The notes: a model not told the origin generated them from the sequence alone. DNA of 64,000 bases from Halomonas sp. M4R1S46 (GCF_025725685.1 NZ_CP107008.1:558001-622000); one strand, 5' to 3'; shown: positions 51,865 to 60,627, numbered from the stretch's first letter. A program made the numbers and translations.

Positions 51865-52419
51865 CGCCGTGGCCACAGGCGTGCCGCCACGGGGATCCCC
51901 GCCGCGAGCAGCGGCGGCCAGGCGGCCGGACCATCGCCGTCAGTCCCAGGGAGGCGATGGCCAGCGGGACGGGGGCGAGGGCGAACACCTCGGCGCCGGC
52001 CATGCCGCGGCCGAAGGCCACGGTGGTGAGGGGATGCAGGAAGACCGCGTAGGTGACGAGTCCCACCGTGACGACAGGGCGAGCCCGCCTCGCCACTCGC
52101 CCAGCACGAGCAGCAACCCCGCCTGGAGCGTGAAGAGTGGCACCGCATAGCGCACGCCCTGGTTGATAGGGGCGTAGCGCTGCCACAGGCAGGCCCAGGC
52201 GACGAAGCCTCAGGCCGCCGCCAGCAGGAGCGTGGCCAGCCGCAGCCGTCCGGCTCCCGGGCGCAGCAGTGCCAGGCAGAGTCCGGCGCCCAGCGGCAGG
52301 GCGAGCAGTTGCGCCGTCCAGAGCGCCTGGTTGTGCAGCACGAAGAGCCGCTCGTAGACGTGCAGCGAGAACATCCGGAAGTCCTGGGGCCGGTAGGTCC
52401 ACCATTCGCTCATCGGCAC
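51861..52419 (-). pseudogene. Degenerate DUF6064-like membrane protein gene
   Basis: The 5' part reads MSEWWTYRPQDFRMFSLHVYERLFVLHNQALW and hydrophobic helices. A stop codon then interrupts where a Trp is expected (AA*GFVAWACLWQRYAP, near 52208). The rest continues in other frames (GLVTYAVFLHPLTTVAFGRG; then PLLAAGIPVAARLW). At least one nonsense mutation and two frameshifts are needed to rebuild the gene. DUF6064 is assigned from memory of the N-terminal pattern. The 5' side abuts a duplicated LysR fragment. Confidence 0.65.
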
Positions 52420-52891
52420 GGCCGCCGTCCCGCATCAACCAGCGAAGCTCTTCGGAAAAGAGATCCCGCGCCGGGATCTGCGGCGTGCTTGCCTCGTTGA
52501 ACAGGGCAAGATTGGCGTCGCCCTCCACGAAGAGACGTTGCACCGTTTCACTGGAGTCGAGCCGGACGTCCACGCGAATCCGGAGATGCGTTTCGGCCAG
52601 GCGTCGGAGCAGCCCAGGCACCAGAGAAACACCGAGGTCATGGGGAGCGGCGAGACGCAAGCCCCCGGACAACGGTGAGCCGTGGAACACCGCCATCGCC
52701 TCGTCGCTGATCCCGACGAGACGCCGCGCGAAGCCGAGCAGCACTTCTTCCTGGTCGGTCAGGCGGACGCGGCGCGCATCGCGATGCAGCAGCCGGACGC
52801 CGAGCTGCTCCTCCAGCTTGCCGACTTGCAGACTGACCGCCGAGGGCGAGCGGTTCATGCGTGCCGCGGCGCGCCGAAAACTCCCCGTTTC
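52414..52891 (-). pseudogene. LysR fragment duplicated from the gene at 47508
   Basis: This 478-bp segment matches 47834-48311 at an offset of 4580 bp with few changes. It encodes an intact frame from ETGSFRRAAARMNRSPSAV to SEELRWLMRDGG but lacks the start, first helix and C-terminal half. It joins the metallo-beta-lactamase 3' flank at exactly 52891. A non-functional product is expected. Confidence 0.9.
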
Positions 52892-52979
52892 CTCTACGTG
52901 GTTGGCTGTGCCCTGGCGTCGCCGGGGCGGGAAGGATTGGTCTGGTCGTGCCGGCGGACTCGGGGTGGTTGCGGGGCAC

Positions 52980-53882
52980 TCACCACTGCATCTCGCCCAT
53001 GTTGACCTTGGCGCCGATCTCCAGCGCGATGCCCAGGCCCGCTTGCGGGTAGGCATCCTGCATCGCCTCGATCAACGCCGCGCTGTCATCGGCCTTGGCC
53101 AGTTCCGTCTCGAAACGCTGCAGATACTCCTGGGTGTAGGCCAACTGCGAAGTGTCCTGCGGCAGGTCAGGCAAGGAATGGCCCGGTACCACGGTGGTCG
53201 GATTGAGTGCGGCGATGTCGTCCAGTTTCTCCACCCAGGCCGTGCGCTCTGCCGCTGTCTGGGCATCGGCGGTCCATGCATGCAGTCCGGCGTATACGTT
53301 CACGCCCCCGGCCACCGCTTCGATCGACGGGATCCACACATAGCTCCGGTGCGGCAGGCTGTCGTCCAGGCCGCGGATTTCCAGTACCTGGTCTTCGAGC
53401 GTGAGGGTGTTGCCGGACAGTACCTCGGGCAGTGGTACCTGCTGCGGTGCGTTGGCGCCCAGCCGCGGGCCCCAGACCTGCAGCTTGGTCGGCAGCGTGG
53501 CCTCGATCTTATCCACCGTCGGCTCGGTGGCTACCACCTCCGCGTCGGGGAAAAGCTGCTTGAGGACGTCGATACCGAAGTAGAAGTCGGGGTCGGCCTG
53601 GCTGATGTAGATCGTTTTCAGGTTTTTTCCGCTGTCCAGCACCATGGCCGCGATGCGCAGTGCATCGGCGCGGGTAAAGCCGGTATCGAGCAGCACGGCG
53701 TCGCTCTCGCCGGACACCAGCACGGAATTGACGTGGAAGCTTCCGGCATCGGCGTTGTAGACCTGCAGCGTCAGCGGGGCCGCTACGTCCTCTTCGGCCT
53801 GCGTGTCGGCGCTGGCGGACGCGAAGCCCAGCGAGGCAATGGCGAGGGTGAACCAGCGGCTCGGAGAGAGGGAGTTTTTCAT
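52980..53882 (-). CDS. Exported metallo-beta-lactamase-fold protein with a degenerate metal motif
   Basis: A 300-aa protein with a signal peptide (to about ASADTQA). The MBL fold is recognisable (SFHVNSVLVSGESDAVLLDTGFTRADA...; later VPGHSLPD). At the place of the HxHxDH zinc motif it has SQADPDF, so the three histidines are replaced and one Asp kept. Similar SQADPDYYFG forms exist in a subfamily I recall without a known function. It may bind metal differently or be non-catalytic. It is divergent from a LysR gene, and its 3' end is duplicated at 49531-49702. Confidence 0.82.
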   Translation of the reverse strand: MKNSLSPSRWFTLAIASLGFASASADTQAEEDVAAPLTLQVYNADAGSFHVNSVLVSGESDAVLLDTGFTRADALRIAAMVLDSGKNLKTIYISQADPDFYFGIDVLKQLFPDAEVVATEPTVDKIEATLPTKLQVWGPRLGANAPQQVPLPEVLSGNTLTLEDQVLEIRGLDDSLPHRSYVWIPSIEAVAGGVNVYAGLHAWTADAQTAAERTAWVEKLDDIAALNPTTVVPGHSLPDLPQDTSQLAYTQEYLQRFETELAKADDSAALIEAMQDAYPQAGLGIALEIGAKVNMGEMQW

Positions 53883-53941
53883 CGCACTTATCCTGGGGGA
53901 GGTGAGGGAACAGGTGTTGTGCGCATGGTATTGGTTCGAAA

Positions 53942-53982
53942 TGGTTGGATATACGCTATTCTGATCGACAGTTTGTCAACCA
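53942..53982. promoter_or_regulatory. Candidate LysR operator between the MBL-fold gene and its regulator
   Basis: TGGTTG (53942-53947) and CAACCA (53977-53982) form an inverted repeat over a 29-bp spacer. It lies in the 114-bp divergent gap, just upstream of the regulator start. Confidence 0.35.
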
Positions 53983-53996
53983 AATCGAGCGAATAG

Positions 53997-54968
53997 ATGG
54001 ACCGTTTTACCGCCATGCGGGTGTTCGTTGCGGTGACAGAGCGCGGCAGCGTGACCGCAGCCGCCGAAGCCTTGGACATGTCGCGGGCGATGGCCAGCCG
54101 CTATCTGGAAAGCCTGGAACGCTGGCTGGGCGCGCGGCTGCTGCACCGCACGACGCGCCGCATCGCACTGACCGATGCCGGTCACGAGGCACTGTCGCGC
54201 TGCCGCCAGATGCTGGATCTGGCCGATGAGGTACAGACTGCCGCCGGGGTGCGCAGCGTCGAGCCCCGCGGCCGGCTGCGTATCGCCACCAGCCAGTCGT
54301 TCGCTCAGGCCTGGCTTGCCGAGGCGGTGGCGGAATTCCTCGCCGGTCATCCCCAGGCGCAGGTCGAGCTGCTGGTGCTGGAGCGGGCCGTCAACCTGGT
54401 GGAGGAGCGGGTGGACTTGGCGGTGCGCATCACCAATCAGCTCGATGCGTCGCTGGTGGCACGACGGCTCTGTTCTTGTCGCTCGGTACTGTGTGCGTCG
54501 CCCGGCTATGTGGAGCGGAACGGCGTGCCGCAAACGCCCGAGGAGCTGGCCGGGCACACCTGCGTGGCACACGCTTATGTGAGCCGCAGCGAGATCCGCC
54601 TGTGCCGGGAGGGCCGCAGCGTGACCGTGCCGGTGAGAGGGAGACTATCCAGTAACGAGACCGGCGTGGTGCGTGTGGCCACATTGGCCGGCGCCGGCAT
54701 TGCGATGCTGCCGACCTATTTCGTTGCCGATGACCTACGCCGAGGCCGGCTGGTGCCCGTGATGCCGACTTGGGAGCCGGAGCCGCTGGCGATTCACGCG
54801 GTGTATCTATCGCGCCACTACCAGCCGCTGCTGCTGCGGGCGATGATCGACTTCCTGGTTGAACGGCTCGGCGGCGATGTCGCGCCTTGGGATCGCGATG
54901 GATTTCAGGGACGGACCCCGATTCCCCGCTGGCATACAACGAATCAGGGCCCGCTAAGCGGGCCCTGA
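53997..54968 (+). CDS. LysR-family regulator with a repeat-derived C-terminal tail
   Basis: A 323-aa LysR-type regulator of the DmlR/PA0477-like branch: MDRFTAMRVFVAVTERGSVTAAAEALDMSRAMASRYLESLERWLGARLLHRTTRRIALT, then an effector domain ending about residue 300 (LLLRAMIDFLVERLGG). The last 23 or so residues (DGFQGRTPIPRW...) are encoded by the dispersed AGGGACGGACCCCGATTCC motif and by the terminator hairpin, so the natural stop seems to have been replaced by repeat DNA. It is divergent from the MBL-fold gene, its probable target. Confidence 0.87.
   Translation: MDRFTAMRVFVAVTERGSVTAAAEALDMSRAMASRYLESLERWLGARLLHRTTRRIALTDAGHEALSRCRQMLDLADEVQTAAGVRSVEPRGRLRIATSQSFAQAWLAEAVAEFLAGHPQAQVELLVLERAVNLVEERVDLAVRITNQLDASLVARRLCSCRSVLCASPGYVERNGVPQTPEELAGHTCVAHAYVSRSEIRLCREGRSVTVPVRGRLSSNETGVVRVATLAGAGIAMLPTYFVADDLRRGRLVPVMPTWEPEPLAIHAVYLSRHYQPLLLRAMIDFLVERLGGDVAPWDRDGFQGRTPIPRWHTTNQGPLSGP
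54907..54925. repeat. Dispersed motif AGGGACGGACCCCGATTCC, copy 2
   Basis: Identical to the 19-mer at 45796-45814; lies inside the 3' end of the LysR gene. Confidence 0.8.
54945..54967. terminator. Bidirectional terminator between LysR and the cold-shock gene
   Basis: CAGGGCCCGC / TAA / GCGGGCCCTG, extended to 12 bp with flanking A-T pairs. It lies between convergent genes, and the LysR stop codon falls at its right end. Confidence 0.8.
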
Positions 54969-55011
54969 TCATCGAACCGGTGAGGTTCGAGAGCGCTCGT
55001 GATCCGTGAGA

Positions 55012-55218
55012 TTAGGCGAGCGACTTGATATTCGAAGCCTGGAGGCCTTTCTTGCCCTGAGTCACGTCAAACGAGACGCTTTGACCTTCCTGCAGGGACT
55101 TGAAGCCTTCAGCCTGAATTTCGGAGAAATGTGCGAACACGTCATCACCGCCATCGGCAGGAGAAATGAAACCGAAACCCTTGGAATCGTTGAACCACTT
55201 GACGGTACCAGTCGTCAT
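55012..55218 (-). CDS. Cold-shock protein, CspA family
   Basis: A 68-aa cold-shock domain protein: TGTVKWFNDSKGFGFISP (RNP1) and DVFAHFSEIQ (RNP2), ending GLQASNIKSLA. It binds single-stranded nucleic acid and acts as an RNA chaperone. AGAGGATT provides the ribosome binding site. The gap 55219-55449 upstream should hold its promoter and a leader; I see no diagnostic cold-shock box, only a short AT-rich stretch near 55285-55305. Confidence 0.97.
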   Translation of the reverse strand: MTTGTVKWFNDSKGFGFISPADGGDDVFAHFSEIQAEGFKSLQEGQSVSFDVTQGKKGLQASNIKSLA

Positions 55219-55413
55219 GAATAATCCTCTCGCGCTTAGCGCCTTGCAAAGTTCCTGGCGTCACCCAGATGAGTAGCGGGTAAAACAAGAAATACAATTA
55301 CAGGCGATCGAAAGGGTTCGAATGCTGCTGAAACCATGCTGCTTGCTAACCAACTGACACCACGGTGTCACGCCCGGCCGCGTGGGTCAAAGACTTTCGT
55401 GTTATTTGATATG

Positions 55414-55433
55414 AGGGACAGACACCGATTTCC
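55414..55433. repeat. Dispersed motif, variant AGGGACAGACACCGATTTCC
   Basis: Same pattern as the copies at 45796 and 54907 with three substitutions and one extra base; ends 16 bp before the DUF523 start. Confidence 0.7.
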
Positions 55434-55449
55434 CGCAGGAGTGACGAGG

Positions 55450-55935
55450 ATGGAGAAGGTCCTGGTGAGTGCTTGCCTGCTGGGTTGGCGGGTTCGCTAC
55501 GACGGTGGTGCCAAGACGCTGGCGTCGGAGACCCTCGCGCGGTGGCAGGCCGAGGGCCGGGTGGTGGCGGTGTGTCCCGAGGTCGATGCCGGCCTGCCCA
55601 CGCCCCGGGCGCCTGCCGAGATCATCGGTGGCGACGGCGCCGACGTGCTGGCCGGTGCGGCACGGGTGGTCGACCCGAGTGGCGAGCACCTCACCGAGGC
55701 CTTCGTGGAAGGCGCCGCCCTGGCGCTGCGGCTCTGCCGGCGGCATGCCATCCGGGTGGCGGTACTGACCGAGCACAGCCCTTCCTGCGGCAGCACGCAC
55801 ATCTACGACGGCAGCTTCTCGGGCACCCGGCAACCCGGCGCCGGCATCACCACGGCCCTGCTGCGTCAGCAGGGCGTGCAGGTCTTCGGCCAGAACGACA
55901 TCGCCGCGGCGGATCGGGCTCTGCGGGCGCTGTAG
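55450..55935 (+). CDS. DUF523 domain protein
   Basis: A 161-aa protein with the DUF523 pattern: MEKVLVSACLLGWRVRYDGGAK, VCPEVDAGLPTPRAPAEI, LTEHSPSCGSTHIYDGSFSG. Three conserved cysteines suggest a metal or redox site; the function is unknown (some relatives are fused to DUF1722). The start at 55450 has GGAGTGACGAGG. The in-frame extension to 55336 passes through repeat DNA and is rejected. No operon partner: the next gene is convergent. Confidence 0.9.
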   Translation: MEKVLVSACLLGWRVRYDGGAKTLASETLARWQAEGRVVAVCPEVDAGLPTPRAPAEIIGGDGADVLAGAARVVDPSGEHLTEAFVEGAALALRLCRRHAIRVAVLTEHSPSCGSTHIYDGSFSGTRQPGAGITTALLRQQGVQVFGQNDIAAADRALRAL

Positions 55936-56017
55936 GGGCCCAGGCCGTTGCGCCGGCCACGGGCACCCGTCGACAAGCCCATCGCGGGAAAGTCGGTCGC
56001 CCCGGTGCCGCTCGCCA

Positions 56018-56857
56018 TCACCCCCCGCCGGCGCCGGCGCTCTGGAAGCCGCGTACCAGGTAGTCGAACAGCAGGCCGTAGGCGATGCCCAGGGGGATCG
56101 CCACCACGGTGGTGGCGGCCATCAGCGACGGCCAGAAGTAGACGTCGCCGCGGATCAGCTCGGTGGGCACCCCGGCGCTGATGTTGCGCGCCGCCGATTC
56201 GCTGACGAAGGTCACCGCGTAGATGTAGTTGGACAGCGACAGCGAGAAGGCGAACACGATGCAGGCGCCGATGCCGGGCAGGGCCTGGGGCAGCACCACC
56301 TTCCAGAATGCCTGGAGGCGGGTGCAGCCATCCAGCAGCGCGGCCTCGTCCAGTTGCGGCGGCACCGAGCGGAAGAACCCCAGCAGCAGCCAGGTGCAGA
56401 AGGGGATGGTGATGGTGGGCAGCACCAGCACCAGCGACCAGATGGTGTTGGCCAGCCCCAGCGCCACCACGATGCGGAACAGCGGGATGAACAGCAGGGT
56501 GGGGGGAATCAGGTAGACCAGGAAGATCGCCATGCCGGAGCGCTCGCCCCAGTTGCCGGTCAGCCGCGCCAGGGCGTAGGCCGCCGGCACGGCCAGCGCC
56601 ACAGTGATGGCCACCACCAGCAGCCCGATGATCAGGGAGTTCATGGCGAAGGTGGGGAAGGCGGTGTCGGTGAACAGGTAGATCAGGTGGTCGAGGGTCG
56701 GCGAGGTCTCGTAGATGAAGGGGTTGGAGCCGAAGCGGTAGAGCTCGCTCTCGCGCTTGAAGATGGTGATCACCGCATACAGCACCGGCAGGGTGGTGAA
56801 CAGCACCAGCAGGGTGATAGCGGCGTAGAAGAGGGGCTTGCGGGCGGCGCTTTTCAT
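56018..56857 (-). CDS. ABC transporter permease, carbohydrate (CUT1) type, MalG-like
   Basis: A 279-aa inner-membrane permease with six predicted helices. The EAA motif is EAALLDGCTRLQAFWKVVLPQALPG, which docks the ATPase. It ends FDYLVRGFQSAGAGGG. It is last of four genes in one operon and starts 11 bp after the previous permease, with GGAAAGG upstream. In this transporter type MalG-like and MalF-like permeases form the heterodimer. The substrate is probably a sugar, polyol or glycerophosphodiester; the sequence does not decide. Confidence 0.92.
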   Translation of the reverse strand: MKSAARKPLFYAAITLLVLFTTLPVLYAVITIFKRESELYRFGSNPFIYETSPTLDHLIYLFTDTAFPTFAMNSLIIGLLVVAITVALAVPAAYALARLTGNWGERSGMAIFLVYLIPPTLLFIPLFRIVVALGLANTIWSLVLVLPTITIPFCTWLLLGFFRSVPPQLDEAALLDGCTRLQAFWKVVLPQALPGIGACIVFAFSLSLSNYIYAVTFVSESAARNISAGVPTELIRGDVYFWPSLMAATTVVAIPLGIAYGLLFDYLVRGFQSAGAGGG

Positions 56858-56868
56858 GGCCTTTCCCC

Positions 56869-57846
56869 CTAGTCCTTGCCGGCGCGGTAGGCGAAGCGCA
56901 GCGCCACGATCGCCGCCGCCAGCAGCACCGGGAACAGGAACAGGGCGATGGCCGCGCCCTGGCCCAGGTCGCCGCTGTTGATGCCCTTGAGGTAGGCCCA
57001 GAGCGGCAGGATCTGGGTGCTGTGGCCGGGGCCGCCGCGGGTCAGCAGGGCGATGGTCGACATCTCGCCGATCACCAGCAGGGCGGTGAACAGGATCGCC
57101 ACGGTCAGCACCGGGGCCAGTGCGGGGATGATGATGCGGAACAGGATGCGGAAGAAGCCGGCGCCGTCGAGCTGCGCCTGCTCGAGGCGCTCGCGGGGAA
57201 TCGACAGGCGCCCGGCCAGCACGATGATGGTCGCCAGCGGCAGCGTCCGCCACACGTCGACCAGCACGATCGAGGCGATCGCCAGGCCCTCCCGGCCCAG
57301 GTAGAAGAGGTTCCAGGAGGGGCCGAAGGTGCCGCCCGGGCCGAGCAGGCCGATCTGCACCAGCACCCAGTCGATGGGGCTGTACTGGGAGTCCAGCACC
57401 CACAGCCAGGTGATCGCCGACAGCGACACCGGCATCGCCCAGGGGATCATGAACAGCACCTGCACCAGCCGCTTGCCGCGGAAGTCGCGGGCCAGCAGCT
57501 CGACGGCGGTGGTCGCCAGCACCAGCAGGATCAGCACCGTGAGGGTGGTGATCAGCAGGCTGTTGCGCAGCGCCAGGCGAAAGCCCGACTGGCTGAGCAC
57601 GGCGATGAAGTTGTCCAGGCCGACGAAGGTGTCGATCGCCGGGTCGCCGACCGTGGCATCGCTCACGCTCAGGGCGATGGCGATGAAGAAGGGCACGGCC
57701 ACGAAGGCCACCACATAGAGCACCGCCGGCGCGAGCAGCAGCGCGCCCAGCACCCGGGGGCGCTCGAGGGCCAGCGCCAGGCGGGCCAGGGCGCCATCGG
57801 GCCGGGTGGGGTCGGCCCGCTCGGAACCCGTGGGCCCGGCGTTCAT
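56869..57846 (-). CDS. ABC transporter permease, carbohydrate (CUT1) type, MalF-like
   Basis: A 325-aa permease: a short polar N-terminus, then RVLGALLLAPAVLYVVAFVAVPFFIAIALSVSD as the first helix. The EAA loop is EQAQLDGAGFFRILFRIIIPALAPV. The true start is the ATG at 57846 overlapping the ATPase stop (ATGA), not the much longer open frame. It pairs with the MalG-like permease downstream. Confidence 0.92.
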   Translation of the reverse strand: MNAGPTGSERADPTRPDGALARLALALERPRVLGALLLAPAVLYVVAFVAVPFFIAIALSVSDATVGDPAIDTFVGLDNFIAVLSQSGFRLALRNSLLITTLTVLILLVLATTAVELLARDFRGKRLVQVLFMIPWAMPVSLSAITWLWVLDSQYSPIDWVLVQIGLLGPGGTFGPSWNLFYLGREGLAIASIVLVDVWRTLPLATIIVLAGRLSIPRERLEQAQLDGAGFFRILFRIIIPALAPVLTVAILFTALLVIGEMSTIALLTRGGPGHSTQILPLWAYLKGINSGDLGQGAAIALFLFPVLLAAAIVALRFAYRAGKD

Positions 57847-58895
57847 GCCACCGCCACCTTGGCCTGCGAGAGCCGCTGGCCCGTCTCGGGGTCGAAGAGG
57901 CAGGCATCGCGGCGGGTCACCACGAAGTGATGCGTCTCGCCGGTGGCCAGCGTCGGCATGGCGGCCTGGCGTAGGCGGCCGATGACCCGCGGCGGGCGCC
58001 GCTGCTCGGTCACCCCGCGGCGCACCACGCCGTAGACCAGCCATTCCGCTCCCAGGAACTCGAGGTGCTCGACCTCGATGTCGAGCTCCAGGGCGATCTC
58101 GTCGTTCGGCGCCTCGGCGGCGAGATGGAAGTGCTCCGGGCGCACGCCGATGATGCGTTCGTCGAGGGGCAGCAGGTTCATCGGCGGGTCGCCGATGAAG
58201 CCGGCGACGAAGGTGTCGGCGGGGTCGTAGTAGAGCTGCTGGGGGGTGCCGATCTGATGCACGGTGCCCTTCTCCATGACCATGATGCGATCGGCCAGCC
58301 CCAGGGCCTCGGTCTGGTCGTGGGTCACGTAGAGGGTGGTGATACCGGTGCGGTCGTGGAGCTCGCGCAGCTCGCCGCGGGCCTGGCTGCGGATCTGCGC
58401 GTCCAGCGAGCTCAGCGGCTCGTCGAACAGGAAGAGGTCGGGGGTGCGCACCATGGCCCGGGCCAGCGCCACGCGCTGGCTCTGGCCGCCCGACAGCCGG
58501 GTGGGGCGGCGGTCGAGCAGGTCGGTGATCTCGAGGATGCCGGCCACCCACTCCAGCTGGCGGCGCTGCTCGTCCGACGGCATCTTGCGCGCGCGCAGCG
58601 GAAACAGGATGTTGTCGCGCACCGTCATGTTGGGGTAGAGCGCGTAGTTCTGGAACACCATGGCGATGTTGCGGCTGCGCGGCGGGACGCCGACGATGGA
58701 GCGCCCGTCGATGAACAGCTCGCCGGCGCTGGGCTCCTCGAGGCCGGCGACCATGCGCATCAGGGTGGTCTTGCCCGAGCCGGAGGGGCCGAGCACGGCG
58801 AGCAGCTCGCCGTCGCGGGTTTCCATGTCGACCCCGTCCACGGCGATGATGCGGCCGTAGTGCTTCTTGAGTGCCCGGGTGGTCAGAATCGCCAT
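57843..58895 (-). CDS. ABC transporter ATP-binding protein, MalK/UgpC type
   Basis: A 350-aa ATPase: Walker A GPSGSGKTT, Q-loop FQNYALYPNMTV, signature LSGGQSQRVALARAM, Walker B LFLFDEPLSSLD, switch His in YVTHDQTEALGLADRI. A C-terminal TOBE/OB regulatory domain follows (IIGVRPEHFHL...). The first codons give MAILTTRALKKHYG. It lies 56 bp behind the binding-protein gene and overlaps the permease start by 4 bp. It energises the transporter encoded by this operon. Confidence 0.93.
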   Translation of the reverse strand: MAILTTRALKKHYGRIIAVDGVDMETRDGELLAVLGPSGSGKTTLMRMVAGLEEPSAGELFIDGRSIVGVPPRSRNIAMVFQNYALYPNMTVRDNILFPLRARKMPSDEQRRQLEWVAGILEITDLLDRRPTRLSGGQSQRVALARAMVRTPDLFLFDEPLSSLDAQIRSQARGELRELHDRTGITTLYVTHDQTEALGLADRIMVMEKGTVHQIGTPQQLYYDPADTFVAGFIGDPPMNLLPLDERIIGVRPEHFHLAAEAPNDEIALELDIEVEHLEFLGAEWLVYGVVRRGVTEQRRPPRVIGRLRQAAMPTLATGETHHFVVTRRDACLFDPETGQRLSQAKVAVA

Positions 58896-58951
58896 AAGGT
58901 TCGTCGTCAGGAGATGACGCGGCCGGCCCGGGAGGGGCCGGCCGGTGGTCG

Positions 58952-60400
58952 TCAGTCGCTGCCGCTGCCGATCATCCCGCGTTCCCGCCACTTGGCGAAG
59001 ATCTCCTCGATCTCGGCGTTGGTGTCGGCGATCGCCTCTTCCGGCGTCTTCTCGCCGCGGGTGACGTCGGCCATCATGCTGGAGAGCAGGTGGGACTCGT
59101 ACACCTCGCTGATCGCCGGGTTGGCGTAGCCGGGATAGCCGAGCCAGGCGGTCCACTCCTCGGCGGTGCGCAGCAGGCCGAGCTTGTCCGGCGGCTCGGC
59201 GCCCCAGGGGTCGTCGCTCAGCCAGCCGTCCTCGGCGAACAGCTGCTCGCTGCGCGACGGGAAGGCCGGGAAGTTGTAGAACTTCGAGTAGTAGGAGGCG
59301 CTGGCGTAGTTGTTCTCCAGGTCGAGCATGAACTTCTTGGCCGCGGCCAGCTCGTCGGGGTCCGTCACGTAGTCGGGGATCACGTCGATGAACCACACGT
59401 GGGAGGGCATCTTGACCTCGCCGCCGGGCCCCTTCAGGCCGGGACGGAAGCCGGTGTCCGCGGCGATCTCCGGGGCCGACTCCTGGGCGCTGCGATAGAA
59501 GGAGATGGAGTTCTGGATATAGGAGGCGCGGCCGCCGATGAAGGTCTGGTTGTTGGAGGCCGCGTTCCAGGAAAAGACCTCCGGCGTCATGGCGCTGTCG
59601 AACAGCTCCTTCTGGAAGCGCACCGCCTCGAGGACCTCGGGCGAGTCGAAGGTCACGTTGCCGTCCTCGTCCTGGATCGAGCCGCCGTGGGACCAGATCA
59701 GCGCGCGGGCATAGAACTCGGAGTCGATCTCCGGCGACATGCCCAGCGCCACCGGGAGGCCGGTGTCCTCGAAGATCTTGGCGCCGCCCTCGAGCAGGTC
59801 CTGGTAGGTCTCGGGCCCTTCGGGGAAGCCGGCGTCGGCCCACAGCGAGCGGCGATAGTCGCCTGGGTCCGGCACCCAGCCGTGGCAGAATCCGTACCAG
59901 GTGTCGGTGGCCGGCAGGTAGCTGGAGCGCTCGCAGGTGCCGGTGCGCTCGCCGAAGGCCGCCGCCGCGGCCTGGTTGACGTCCGCCAGCGACTGCAGGC
60001 CGTCGATGAAGGCGGTGGGCGGGGCCACCATCTCGAACACCGTGGCGCCCTCCTCGGCGGCGATGGAGGCCGACAGGGTCGAGGTCAGGTCGGCGAGGTT
60101 GATCATGTTCACCGTGACCTCGACGTTGTGCGCCTCGCCCCATTGCTGCGCATACTCCCGGAACCACTCATCGTAGCGCGGCACGAAGTGGCTCCATTGG
60201 GTGAGGCTGATGGCGGTGCCGTCGGGGAACTGCTCGGGGAAGGTCATGTCACCGTAGCTGGTGCGGAATTCGGGGGCGGCCGGCTCGTCCTGCGCCAGGG
60301 CGGCAGGAGCCAGGGGGGCCAGGGCCAGGAGCATGGCGCTCAGGAGGCTACCGGTTCCCTGCAGGCCGACGAGACGGTCGCGTATGCTGTAGTGCAACAT
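58952..60400 (-). CDS. Extracellular solute-binding protein, carbohydrate ABC type
   Basis: A 482-aa periplasmic binding protein. A rather long signal region (MLHYSIRDRLVGLQGTGSLLSAMLLALAPLAPAALA-QD) has GAGGTGCC upstream. The mature part has family-1 features: FVPRYDEWFREYAQQWGEAHNVEVTVNMINLADL, YGFCHGWVPDPGDYRRSLWADAGFPEGPETYQDLL, FDSPEVLEAVRFQKELF. The pair of cysteines in RTGTCERSS and YGFCHGW may form a disulfide. It is first in the four-gene operon. The acidic composition is typical of halophile periplasmic proteins. No regulator is adjacent. Confidence 0.92.
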   Translation of the reverse strand: MLHYSIRDRLVGLQGTGSLLSAMLLALAPLAPAALAQDEPAAPEFRTSYGDMTFPEQFPDGTAISLTQWSHFVPRYDEWFREYAQQWGEAHNVEVTVNMINLADLTSTLSASIAAEEGATVFEMVAPPTAFIDGLQSLADVNQAAAAAFGERTGTCERSSYLPATDTWYGFCHGWVPDPGDYRRSLWADAGFPEGPETYQDLLEGGAKIFEDTGLPVALGMSPEIDSEFYARALIWSHGGSIQDEDGNVTFDSPEVLEAVRFQKELFDSAMTPEVFSWNAASNNQTFIGGRASYIQNSISFYRSAQESAPEIAADTGFRPGLKGPGGEVKMPSHVWFIDVIPDYVTDPDELAAAKKFMLDLENNYASASYYSKFYNFPAFPSRSEQLFAEDGWLSDDPWGAEPPDKLGLLRTAEEWTAWLGYPGYANPAISEVYESHLLSSMMADVTRGEKTPEEAIADTNAEIEEIFAKWRERGMIGSGSD

Positions 60401-60564
60401 ACTGGCACCTCTCGATTGCTTGTCGTTGATTCCAGTCTAGGTGGTGGCGGGAGGCTGTCAAAACGCCGCGCGGGCGCTCTTCCTTCGCCGGGTGTCGCGC
60501 CAGGGGGCGCCGTCGGCCCGGTTGGTGCCGGGTCATCCATTGGTGAAGAAGCGAGAGAAGAACT

Positions 60565-60627
60565 GGGGACAGGCACTGATTGACTAGCTCCAGCCCTCAG
60601 AATAACAAGGGGTCTGTCGCCGATTGG
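60565..60627. repeat. Inverted pair of the dispersed motif
   Basis: GGGGACAGGCACTGATT (60565-60581) and, in the other sense, GGGGTCTGTCGCCGATTGG (60609-60627) face one another across 27 bp. They lie in the 307-bp gap 60401-60707 between the divergent transporter operon and the CNNM gene. That gap holds nothing else recognisable apart from presumed promoters. Confidence 0.65.

Noticed and set aside
56869..58551. A 560-aa permease with a long N-terminal extension
   Set aside because: The extension is the ATPase gene in another frame; the permease starts at the ATG overlapping the ATPase stop at 57846.
57843..60167. A 774-aa fusion of a binding-protein-like region with the ABC ATPase
   Set aside because: The upstream half is an out-of-frame reading of the real solute-binding protein gene; the ATPase starts at 58895.
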